A stretch of 7,650 bases of DNA. It comes from an uncultured Cellvibrio sp. (lineage in GTDB: Bacteria > Pseudomonadota > Gammaproteobacteria > Pseudomonadales > Cellvibrionaceae). The notes below the pieces were generated by a model. The model saw only the letters and a program-made list of their open reading frames with translations, had not been told where the DNA came from and did not search any database. A program made the translations under genes and the position numbers. Shown piece by piece: positions 1 to 5,554 of this stretch. Positions within the stretch are counted from its first letter, which is position 1, and each line of letters opens with the position of its first letter. The stretch is from positions 1 through 7,650 of the forward strand of contig CAMLRJ010000155.1 of assembly GCA_946482345.1 (NCBI GenBank), written 5' to 3'.

Positions 1-1
1 A

Positions 2-736
2 ATGGCAATTAATGATACAGAACAGAGAATTATTGATTCTGTATACAATTCAATGACATATGACATAACAAATGCGGTAAAAAATACGTTGGGCCCTGGT
101 GCGGCCGCATCAATGCGTCAGGCAGATGCTGTATGGGCTAGAGAGGCCAATGAAATAAAGAAAACAAAGCTTAAAAATATATTTAATAAAGGTCAGGTTA
201 AGCCAGAAGAAGCATCAAAAATGCTTTTTAGTAATGACAGAAGTGAAATAAGAACACTTTATTCATCTTTGGATACTGCTGGCAGAAAAAATGCCCGTGC
301 GGCCATAATAAACAAAGCTGCTGAGAGATCCGATGGAAGCCCTGATGCGTTTTTGCGTGAGATGAAAAAGCTAAGAGAGCAGCAGTCAGTCTTTTTTAGG
401 GGCAGAGAGGGTGCAGATCTTAATGGGCTGATAAAATACCTTGATTACACCAGGGAGGCTGGGAAGGCATCTGTTTTAACTCCTACAGGACAGAGTGCGC
501 TACAGCTTGGCGCCCCTGTGGCTGTTATGGCTGACATTGGAACTACTGGAGGTGCTGGAACAGCGGGATTTGCAGGTTATGCAATACTAGCAAAAGCCTA
601 CGAATCACCGGCTATAAGGGATTTGATGGCAAGAATGTCATCAGTGCAAAAGGGTTCTACGGAATTTGAAAAGCTGGCCGCAAAGCTTGAATCAGAACTT
701 AATAGGATAGCAACAGTATCTACAACCGCGCAGTAA
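2..736 (+). CDS. C-terminal part of a probable internal virion / DNA-ejection protein
   Basis: The frame is open at the left edge, and only one base precedes the first ATG. This is most likely the 3' end of a longer gene rather than a complete 244-residue protein. Visible features are a mostly helical, charged region (about residues 1-160), then a Gly/Ala-rich, fairly hydrophobic segment (about 165-200, including GTTGGAGTAGFAGYAI), then an amphipathic helical tail ending in LESELNRIA. There is no signal peptide and no catalytic motif. Large proteins with such helical, Ala/Gly-rich ends, encoded just before the tailspike in podovirus-type genomes, are usually internal virion or ejection proteins that travel into the host with the DNA. 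That role is inferred from position and composition, not from a diagnostic domain. The tailspike start follows after 34 bases, with no terminator between, so the two genes are probably cotranscribed. Confidence 0.55.
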   Translation: MAINDTEQRIIDSVYNSMTYDITNAVKNTLGPGAAASMRQADAVWAREANEIKKTKLKNIFNKGQVKPEEASKMLFSNDRSEIRTLYSSLDTAGRKNARAAIINKAAERSDGSPDAFLREMKKLREQQSVFFRGREGADLNGLIKYLDYTREAGKASVLTPTGQSALQLGAPVAVMADIGTTGGAGTAGFAGYAILAKAYESPAIRDLMARMSSVQKGSTEFEKLAAKLESELNRIATVSTTAQ

Positions 737-770
737 ATCTACACCGTAAACCAAACCAAAAAGGTGTCAC

Positions 771-2921
771 ATGAACAACGCAATGCTCCCTTATGATTAC
801 TACCCTAACGACTCCCAGGGTAAGCCGCTATGGAACGCTTATATTTATATAGGTGTTGAAGATCTTGACCCAGAAATACCAGCTAACCAGTTCGATGTAT
901 ATGGTCAGCAAGAGGATGGGACTGAAGTTCTGCTACCACAGCCTATAAGAACAGGGGCTGGCGGCGTACCAATGTATAATGGATCGCCTGTTGTCCTGAA
1001 ATTAGCTGAAGAGTTTTATTCATTAAAGGTTCTTGATAGAAACCTTCAGCAAATCTATTACAACGAAAATGTCGCAGCTGTGCTTACCGCTTCGATACTT
1101 TCGTCTCTTGTTATGACGGTAAAAACCCTGCAAGAGCTGAGAGACTTTCCATTTCCTAAAGTTGACCAGCAGATTATGGTTCTTGGTCATACGATTTATG
1201 GCGTTGGTGGCGGCGTATTTAGAACTCTTATCGGATCTTCCACAGATGATAATGGATGCACTGTCAACTCTTCGGTCGGATCGTTTTATTACAAGAGAAT
1301 CAATTTTGTTGATGTACAGCCAGAATACTACGGAGCTGTCGGAGATCTTGTGGCTGATGATACCGGGCCTTTTCAGGATGCAGTTGATTATGCCATTGCA
1401 AACAAGGTGCGTGTTGATTGCACACAAGGCAGCTACCTGCTTACCAATACGATCACCGTGAATGACAGCTATTCCATAAAGTTTTTCGGATCTGGTGAAC
1501 GCCTAACAGAGCTTCGCTTTCAAAATGTGGTTGTTGACAGGGTTATGTTTGACCTACTTAGAACAACATCGAATAACATATTCGAAGATATGTTCATTAC
1601 CGATAACCCAGCGGCATATGGCACCTCAACTTTTATGAGGGCGACTGATTCGCTTACAAATCCTGACCCATTTTCACACTACAAGGATGGAACAAGAAAC
1701 GTCCGCGTTTTCGGCTTCAAAACAGGCGTCATCCTTACCAGCGAGCAGCCTACTGTCGGGGCCACACATGCCTATCTGTCCGAATGCCTATTCTTTAATA
1801 CGCGGTTTAGGAACTGCCGGACAACATTCCTAATACAAAACATTCAGGCTGTTGATTTGACTCTTGTCTCTTCTGACATCGAGAACGATGACCCTGGCGA
1901 GAACTACACTTTTATACGCGATGAGGCCGGTATAACTATCCAGATTTTTGGTGGTAGCTTCGTTGGGAAAGGGGTTCTTTACGAGTGCATCCAGGTTGTT
2001 GGAAGTACTGATCTATGGCAGGCAGGAAAGCTTTCCATGAAAGATTCTCGACTGGAGATGAGGGCTGGGCATAACGGAACAATTATGAAGCCAGTTGCGT
2101 CAAGCTTCGCAACAAAAGGAACAATTATACTTTCTGAGGTTGTAGTTCTTGCTTTTGGACAAACCTTGAAGCTTGCTGATTTTGGTGGCAAAACAGACAT
2201 CATTGTAACAAACTCAAAAGTACTTTCTGGCACTCTTGAGACCGTCCTTAACCCAACAACAGGAATAACCGGTGCGTTTATCGGAGCTGATGGGTATTAT
2301 CAGGCGTATGGCTCCGTAAATATAAAAAACAGCTTCGGGTTCACTTATCGTAAGGGAACATCAACAATATATGGCGCGTATGATGACAGATACACATGTC
2401 CAGTGTTTATAGAAAACACAATGACCGATCCAGGCGGCTCGTATACGATTGATGCGCTCGGTTTTATGACTTACAGAAGCCCTACCTATCATCAACGCGG
2501 GGTAGGTCTTACGTATACTCAGGCAAATAGGCTCGTATATAACCTTGATCGCGGGGCATCAGCATTTACCAACATTAAATGGAAAATGCCCTTTGGAACA
2601 AGTCCGTCAAAGCTTATAATGTTCAAGCACCCTTCAGTAAGGGCATCTAACGTTCAGTACCGCTTGTATGCGGTGAAAGATAATGCCGCATGGGTTAACC
2701 CGCTGGTTTTCGCTGTTGCCACTGATGCGATATTGCTCGTCGACTCTGGTCTTACCACAAACCGCTGCGGAGCAATGGAGTTTGATGTAAACCTGACTAA
2801 CAACTACTTTGATGCTGGAAGTTATTTTGAGTCAGGGAAAGGGTTGTGGACTGAAGGCAGGATGTATCTTGAGAATGTTTCTGGAACCATGACCGGATAT
2901 GCCGGCGTTGAATTTGTTTAA
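771..2921 (+). CDS. Tailspike protein with P22-type head-binding domain and beta-helix body
   Basis: This is the receptor-binding tailspike, which attaches to and probably cleaves a surface polysaccharide (O antigen or capsule). Residues 1-105 match the P22 tailspike head-binding fold: the run WNAYIYIG, then DPEIPANQ, VYGQQEDGTEV, QPIRTGAGG and YNGSPVVLK parallels the P22 order of YIGQ, DPVNPANQ, EDGS, QPL and YNGQ. A linker (about 106-180) leads into a pectate-lyase-superfamily entry motif at 186-210 (EYYGAVGD, then DDTGPFQDAVDYA), which begins a right-handed parallel beta-helix with many N- and G-containing turns. The last 150 residues are probably the trimer-stabilising end. AAGGTG lies just upstream of the ATG. 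At 716 residues it is slightly longer than P22 gp9 (667). Carbohydrate specificity and catalytic acids cannot be read from sequence, because these bodies diverge quickly. Family assignment is firm; enzymatic activity is inferred. Confidence 0.9.
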   Translation: MNNAMLPYDYYPNDSQGKPLWNAYIYIGVEDLDPEIPANQFDVYGQQEDGTEVLLPQPIRTGAGGVPMYNGSPVVLKLAEEFYSLKVLDRNLQQIYYNENVAAVLTASILSSLVMTVKTLQELRDFPFPKVDQQIMVLGHTIYGVGGGVFRTLIGSSTDDNGCTVNSSVGSFYYKRINFVDVQPEYYGAVGDLVADDTGPFQDAVDYAIANKVRVDCTQGSYLLTNTITVNDSYSIKFFGSGERLTELRFQNVVVDRVMFDLLRTTSNNIFEDMFITDNPAAYGTSTFMRATDSLTNPDPFSHYKDGTRNVRVFGFKTGVILTSEQPTVGATHAYLSECLFFNTRFRNCRTTFLIQNIQAVDLTLVSSDIENDDPGENYTFIRDEAGITIQIFGGSFVGKGVLYECIQVVGSTDLWQAGKLSMKDSRLEMRAGHNGTIMKPVASSFATKGTIILSEVVVLAFGQTLKLADFGGKTDIIVTNSKVLSGTLETVLNPTTGITGAFIGADGYYQAYGSVNIKNSFGFTYRKGTSTIYGAYDDRYTCPVFIENTMTDPGGSYTIDALGFMTYRSPTYHQRGVGLTYTQANRLVYNLDRGASAFTNIKWKMPFGTSPSKLIMFKHPSVRASNVQYRLYAVKDNAAWVNPLVFAVATDAILLVDSGLTTNRCGAMEFDVNLTNNYFDAGSYFESGKGLWTEGRMYLENVSGTMTGYAGVEFV

Positions 2922-2934
2922 TTAAGGGGTTTAT

Positions 2935-3156
2935 ATGCCAAAAATTATTATCCCAAGAGAAGATGGTGCAGGATCTCGGCTTTCCTCCAATCCAGATGTA
3001 GGAGTTTGGACTTCGCCAAACCAATTATCAATTGGATATGATGGTATGGATTTGGCAAGAACGATCATGATAACGCTTAATAAGCGCGGCGTTGATTCTC
3101 GCCTCGGACTAGAAGATCCAGAAAATCTTATTATCTTCACTGGTGAGGATGTGTAA
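2935..3156 (+). CDS. Small phage protein of unknown function (73 aa)
   Basis: AAGGGG five bases before the ATG is a strong ribosome site, and the stop shares one base with the next start (TAATG), so this gene belongs to the late operon. The product is soluble and compact, without membrane segments or cysteines. It has a PREDGAGSR start, a middle rich in G, D and W, and a hydrophobic stretch ARTIMITLNKRG followed by LGLEDPENLIIFTGEDV. I do not recognise the family. Its place right after the tailspike would fit a tailspike assembly helper or minor structural protein, but nothing in the residues proves that. Confidence 0.75.
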   Translation: MPKIIIPREDGAGSRLSSNPDVGVWTSPNQLSIGYDGMDLARTIMITLNKRGVDSRLGLEDPENLIIFTGEDV

Positions 3157-3602
3157 TGTCTGAATCAGAGCAAACAATGGCGGTTTTAACGGTACTGACT
3201 ATTCTGGCTTGGTTTGTAAAAGACAGAGAGTTTTTCCCGGCTTTTATATACTGCCTTGTTTCCTGGTTTTTATGGATAGTCACATTGGAGATAAGGAATC
3301 AATCTGCTCTTCTTCTGATCTCATCTGCTACCGACCTTATCCTAATTGGGCTTCTTTACTGTATTAAACGATGCTCAATGTCCAAATTAGCTCACTGGTT
3401 AATGCCAATAAGCATAGTCGGTATATGCATGGATATTACAGGATATTACGCGTTATTACACGGTAGCGGTCTAATATTATACAATGCAGGGGTTGTCACA
3501 TACTGGATAATAATTGCAGGGCTATTCATCAGGCACTGGAGGCGAGATGGAAATATTTCTCTACAGTCTCGCTTTCTCCGCGATTCTATTCGCAGCCATT
3601 AA
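3156..3602 (+). CDS. Multi-span inner-membrane protein in the lysis region (148 aa)
   Basis: The start overlaps the previous stop as TAATG, and GAGG lies seven bases upstream. The product is strongly hydrophobic, with about five likely membrane segments near residues 8-21, 27-44, 51-70, 81-101 and 106-125. Short loops carry charges (VKDREFF, IKRCSMSK), and a basic cytoplasmic tail (RHWRRDGN onward) follows the last segment. No known motif is recognisable. The last 19 codons also carry, in another frame, the beginning of a 45-residue ORF. Possible roles are a lysis accessory, a superinfection-exclusion factor or a surface-modification protein. Location between tailspike and holin does not discriminate among these. 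Confidence 0.75.
   Translation: MSESEQTMAVLTVLTILAWFVKDREFFPAFIYCLVSWFLWIVTLEIRNQSALLLISSATDLILIGLLYCIKRCSMSKLAHWLMPISIVGICMDITGYYALLHGSGLILYNAGVVTYWIIIAGLFIRHWRRDGNISLQSRFLRDSIRSH
3538..3542 (+). promoter_or_regulatory. Shine-Dalgarno of the embedded 45-aa ORF
   Basis: GGAGG lies four bases before the ATG at 3547, inside the 3' end of the 148-aa gene. It is one of the best ribosome sites in the lysis block and is the main reason to accept the embedded ORF as translated. Confidence 0.6.
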
Positions 3603-3684
3603 AATCTACTTGAGATTTCTGGATGAACAACTTCGTGACAGATCTGGTACTAAATACAAAGTTGGCGATCATGATGAGCGCTAG
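3547..3684 (+). CDS. Embedded single-span membrane ORF in the lysis cassette (45 aa)
   Basis: This short ORF starts inside the 3' end of the 148-aa membrane gene, crosses the 20-base gap, and ends 62 bases inside the next gene, each time in a different frame. It has a strong GGAGG ribosome site. The product is one hydrophobic helix (about residues 3-18, FLYSLAFSAILFAAI) followed by a charged tail (KIYLRFLDEQLRDR to DHDER). By the positive-inside rule the tail is probably cytoplasmic. Small single-span proteins here are often antiholins, pinholin partners or lysis regulators. It has no lipobox cysteine, so it is not an Rz1-type outer spanin. Because it covers the weak ribosome site of the downstream holin candidate, its translation may couple to that gene. 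Coding status is inferred. Confidence 0.6.
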   Translation: MEIFLYSLAFSAILFAAIKIYLRFLDEQLRDRSGTKYKVGDHDER

Positions 3685-3925
3685 CGGAATAGGCGCCTTC
3701 CTTGTTGAATTAATGCTTAAATACGACTCCTTTATAATAAAAGCTTCTGCGACTGTTAGCTTTATAACGTTGTGCATTATGGCTGTCGCTAAATACTGCA
3801 AAATTGTTAATGATAATCGCGCAGCCAGGGAGGCGACTCGCGTTAATGAGCTTCTGCTGGAAAAGATGCGGCTTGAAAACGAAAAGCTGAAGCAAGAAAT
3901 CGAGGAAAATAAAGATGAACTTTGA
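3623..3925 (+). CDS. Putative holin with two membrane segments and coiled-coil tail (100 aa)
   Basis: Two hydrophobic segments are visible (about residues 14-32, LAIMMSASGIGAFLVELML, and 37-57, FIIKASATVSFITLCIMAVA), followed by a highly charged heptad-like tail (62-100, ending EKLKQEIEENKDEL). Size, hairpin topology and position immediately before the endolysin fit a class II-type holin, which would form the membrane lesions that release the cytoplasmic endolysin. The ribosome site before the ATG is weak (GAG, eight bases away), so translation may depend on the overlapping 45-aa ORF. Two further in-frame ATGs at residues 17 and 18 could give a form lacking the first 16 residues. The 3' end overlaps the endolysin start by 11 bases. 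Holin identity rests on topology and context, not on a specific motif. Confidence 0.65.
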   Translation: MNNFVTDLVLNTKLAIMMSASGIGAFLVELMLKYDSFIIKASATVSFITLCIMAVAKYCKIVNDNRAAREATRVNELLLEKMRLENEKLKQEIEENKDEL

Positions 3926-4382
3926 GCAGGCATTTTCCGAGATAATCAAGCGAGAAGGGGGCTATGTTGATCATCCTTCCGACCCTGGTGGTAAAACCAA
4001 TTATGGAATAACTGAGCGCGTTGCCCGTCAGTATGGCTACACTGGCCACATGAAAGATCTTCCAATGTCCACTGCAAAGCACATTTACCGCGTGAGCTAC
4101 TGGGATAAAATATCAGCTGATTTGCTCCCGCCGCGCATAAGGTTTCACGTTTTAGATGCGGCTGTGCATTCTGGTACCGGGCAGGCCATAAAGTGGCTCC
4201 AAGAAGCTGGCGGCGTGGATGATGATGGGGTCATCGGAAAGAACACAATGGCCGCAGCACATGAAGTTTCACCGGCTAAATACTCTGCTATCAGGCTGAA
4301 GTTTTTAACCGGCCTTGCTGGTTGGGCATCGTTTGGAAAGGGCTGGGTGCGTCGCATAGCTGAAAACCTGGAGATGGAATGA
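3915..4382 (+). CDS. Endolysin, GH108-type muramidase with peptidoglycan-binding domain
   Basis: This is the phage endolysin, which hydrolyses the glycan backbone of host peptidoglycan at the end of infection. The N-terminus carries the family signature IIKREGGYVDHPSDPGG (from residue 10), in which E14 of REGGY is the expected catalytic acid, followed by KTNYGIT. Residues about 5-88 form the glycosidase domain. The remainder (VLDAAVHSGTGQAIKWLQ, then DGVIGKNT, ending GWVRRIAENL) matches the companion peptidoglycan-binding type 3 region. The length of 155 residues is near the lower end for the family. There is no signal peptide or N-terminal anchor, so a holin is needed for access to the wall. 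GAGG precedes the ATG by nine bases within the holin gene, and the stop overlaps the next gene as ATGGAATGATG. Family call is confident. Confidence 0.9.
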   Translation: MNFEQAFSEIIKREGGYVDHPSDPGGKTNYGITERVARQYGYTGHMKDLPMSTAKHIYRVSYWDKISADLLPPRIRFHVLDAAVHSGTGQAIKWLQEAGGVDDDGVIGKNTMAAAHEVSPAKYSAIRLKFLTGLAGWASFGKGWVRRIAENLEME

Positions 4383-4837
4383 TGGCACTTGATCCGCTAA
4401 CCGCATTGCTTGATTTGGGCAAAATGGCCGCTGAAAAGATCTGGCCTGATGCCAATAAGCGAGCCGAACAATTGGAGCGACTGGAGAAGCTTAAGCAAGA
4501 TGGTGACCTTGCTCGTATGCGGGCAGAGGTTAGCCTGCTGCTAGCCCAGGTCGATATTAATAAGGAGGAGGCAAAGCATCCTAGTGTTTTTGTGGCTGGC
4601 TGGCGCCCTGCCATAGGGTGGGTATGCGCTGCCAGTCTATTCACTTATTACGTCCCATACTGTCTTGCTGCTACTGGAATGTGGATTCACCAGTGCATCA
4701 TTGCAAAAACGCTTGTAGAGCGCCCAGATCTTAATATCGCCGATCTTGTTGGATTGGTTGCTGCAATGCTTGGCGTTGGATTACCGCGCACCTACGAAAA
4801 AGTCAAAGAGGTTGCAACATCAAGGACTCAGAAATAG
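4379..4837 (+). CDS. Holin-like protein of the 3TM (GTA-holin) type (152 aa)
   Basis: The N-terminal half is soluble and strongly helical (DPLTALLDLGKMAAEKIWPD, then a charged stretch to about residue 62). It runs into the conserved junction HPSVFVAGWRPAIGWVCA (67-84), after which there are two or three hydrophobic segments (about 79-98, perhaps 99-110, and 121-136, LVGLVAAMLGVGLPRT). This arrangement, with the W-R-P-(A/S)-I-G-W motif, is typical of the three-TM phage and gene-transfer-agent holin family. Its place directly after the endolysin, with a start overlapping the endolysin stop, supports a lysis role. Two adjacent ATGs (4379 and 4382) are both possible starts; GGAG five bases before the first favours it. 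With the two-span candidate upstream, one could act as holin and the other as antiholin or accessory. Confidence 0.75.
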   Translation: MMALDPLTALLDLGKMAAEKIWPDANKRAEQLERLEKLKQDGDLARMRAEVSLLLAQVDINKEEAKHPSVFVAGWRPAIGWVCAASLFTYYVPYCLAATGMWIHQCIIAKTLVERPDLNIADLVGLVAAMLGVGLPRTYEKVKEVATSRTQK

Positions 4838-4838
4838 C

Positions 4839-5147
4839 TTATTGCCCGGTCAGATCCTGGGTATTTTCGACCTTAGATTTTTTATCAACTTTGGTCGCTT
4901 TGCTGAATAGATCAGCTATTGCCTCGAATTCAGTTTCACCAAATCCATTAAGTCCGCGCTCGTCGATCAATCGACAATAACCAGCTTGTAGCTCGTGTAT
5001 GTCATTTTTCTCTTCTTCGGTAAGATCGTAGCCTTCAAGCATTCTAACAGCTACGGTCATATTTGTAGCCACACATGGCGGACCTGCAAATGCGCTCGTC
5101 CAAACTGCAATTTTAAATCCATCAATCGTTAAATAATTTGCTGACAT
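4839..5147 (-). CDS. Small acidic protein of unknown function (102 aa)
   Basis: This is the last gene of the leftward block; its stop lies one base from the stop of the rightward lysis block. The start is fixed by AGGT and a five-base spacer before the ATG; this leader is nearly identical to the one before the methyltransferase gene. The product begins MSANYLTIDGFKIAVWTSAF, has two cysteines (in PPCVAT and GYCRL) and a helical, acidic middle (YDLTEEEKNDIHELQ), and ends in a Lys/Ser/Asp-rich, probably disordered tail. There is no signal peptide or clear membrane segment. I do not recognise the family. The position at the distal end of an accessory block suggests a dispensable phage function. 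Confidence 0.75.
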   Translation of the reverse strand: MSANYLTIDGFKIAVWTSAFAGPPCVATNMTVAVRMLEGYDLTEEEKNDIHELQAGYCRLIDERGLNGFGETEFEAIADLFSKATKVDKKSKVENTQDLTGQ

Positions 5148-5166
5148 AAATCACCTATATAAAAAA
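5145..5166 (-). repeat. Partial copy of the RBS-linker repeat before the 102-aa gene
   Basis: Read on the - strand, this is a T6 run, ATATAGGTGATTT and the ATG of the 102-aa gene. It matches 21 of 22 bases of the sequence ending at the methyltransferase start (6287-6308). The CCGGGGC upstream half of the full repeat is absent here, where the 47-aa gene ends instead; that gene's TAG stop lies within the repeat. Confidence 0.8.
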
Positions 5167-5298
5167 CAATAAAATTGCAGACAATATAATTAAGCTGCCA
5201 ATCGGTATTGATTCACGCCTTATCCATCCTTTGTTTTTCCAGCAAAACTTTCCATTTTCATATATCGTGATTATGTAGTCATGCGTTAATAATTTCAT
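5155..5298 (-). CDS. Small single-span membrane protein (47 aa)
   Basis: The reading frame begins at an ATG overlapping the stop of the 35-aa gene (ATGA), with AGG six bases upstream. It ends in TAG inside the ribosome-site repeat of the 102-aa gene. The product starts MKLLTHDYIITIYENGKFCW, continues KNKGWIRRESIPIG, and ends in a strongly hydrophobic C-terminal helix (about residues 34-47, SLIILSAILLFFI). Basic residues (KNKGWIRRE) before that helix predict a tail-anchored protein with the N-terminal part in the cytoplasm. No family is recognised. Tight coupling on both sides and normal codons support a real gene. Confidence 0.6.
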   Translation of the reverse strand: MKLLTHDYIITIYENGKFCWKNKGWIRRESIPIGSLIILSAILLFFI

Positions 5299-5402
5299 CT
5301 GTGGCCTATATAAAAAAGCCCCGGCGCCTCACGCTGCTTTTGTTTCCTGTAGAACTTCGCCTTAATTCTTTGAGTGTGGTGGCGATTTATTGCCAATGAC
5401 AT
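5295..5402 (-). CDS. Very small basic protein (35 aa)
   Basis: The start ATG follows an AGGAGG ribosome site (ten-base spacer), and the stop overlaps the next start as ATGA. The product is strongly basic: MSLAINRHHTQRIKAKF, then YRKQKQREAPGLFYIGHR. It could bind nucleic acid, but no known domain is visible. Its last ten codons are written by the linker repeat (the PGLFYIG peptide). I do not recognise a homologue, and the call rests on the strong ribosome site, the coupling and the protein-like composition. Confidence 0.55.
   Translation of the reverse strand: MSLAINRHHTQRIKAKFYRKQKQREAPGLFYIGHR
5305..5324 (-). repeat. Full copy of the RBS-linker repeat (end of the 35-aa gene)
   Basis: On the - strand this reads CCGGGGCTTTTTTATATAGG, exactly 20 bases identical to 6296-6315. 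It encodes PGLFYIG at the end of the 35-aa protein, and its AGG is the ribosome site of the 47-aa gene. It is followed by two codons and a TGA that overlaps the next ATG, the same arrangement as in the copy at 6296-6315. Confidence 0.9.
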
Positions 5403-5412
5403 TTATTCTTTT

Positions 5413-5418
5413 CCTCCT
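5413..5418 (-). promoter_or_regulatory. Shine-Dalgarno of the 35-aa gene
   Basis: AGGAGG on the - strand, ten bases before the ATG at 5402, is a near-perfect anti-16S match. It is the main support for translation of this very short gene. Confidence 0.65.
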
Positions 5419-5425
5419 GCTGTAT

Positions 5426-5527
5426 TTAACCATGCAACTGCTCTGATGAAAAACGTGCCTCGAACTCTTTGGTGAGAAAATCCACGTGACACCGGTCGTG
5501 GTGATACGCCTCGTCGTTGATAATGAT
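5426..5527 (-). pseudogene. Small gene lacking a standard start codon, probably degenerate (33 codons)
   Basis: After the methyltransferase TAG the same frame continues open, with E. coli-like codons, as IIINDEAYHHDRCHVDF and LTKEFEARFSSEQLHG, ending in TAA. There is no ATG, GTG or TTG near its beginning. However, GAGGG sits exactly six bases before an ATC codon (5525-5527), where ATG would be expected; one C-to-G change would restore it. ATC or the following ATT could also be rare starts. In the overlapping -1 frame the sequence runs on to WLNTAGGKE and a stop touching the next ATG, so the original gene may also have lost its end by frameshift. Alternatively the segment could be a TAG readthrough extension of the methyltransferase. 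Function is unknown. Confidence 0.4.
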
Positions 5528-5531
5528 TTTT

Positions 5532-5554
5532 AGCCCTCGCTATGAGGGCTTTTT
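5532..5554 (+). terminator. Rho-independent terminator for the rightward transcript
   Basis: A perfect 7-bp stem, AGCCCTC with GAGGGCT, closes a five-base loop (GCTAT) and is followed by five T residues on the + strand. On the - strand the stem is followed by A residues, so it should not stop leftward transcription. It overlaps the 3' end of the methyltransferase gene and is the first convincing + terminator after the lysis genes. Confidence 0.7.

Noticed and set aside
1023..1427. 134-codon - strand ORF inside the tailspike gene
   Set aside because: It is a shadow of the tailspike frame, with rare codons and no ribosome site or context.
4291..4644. 117-codon - strand ORF opposite the endolysin/holin junction
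   Set aside because: It is antisense to two well-supported genes, and its composition is like a complement artefact.
5305..5346. CCGGGGCTTTTTT of the repeat at the 35-aa gene read as a terminator
   Set aside because: The only stem is AAAAGC with GCTTTT around a long loop, and it lies within coding sequence; the repeat is better explained as a coding/RBS linker.
5403..5492. 29-codon - strand ORF from GTG, ending WLNTAGGKE one base before the 35-aa gene start
   Set aside because: There is no ribosome site near the GTG, and the overlapping frame has better codon usage. I treat its end only as possible evidence for a frameshift in the degenerate mini-gene.
5482..5501. Small inverted repeat CCACG...CGTGG considered as an operator or RNA gene
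   Set aside because: It is only five base pairs around a ten-base loop, inside the coding-like degenerate frame; nothing supports a function.
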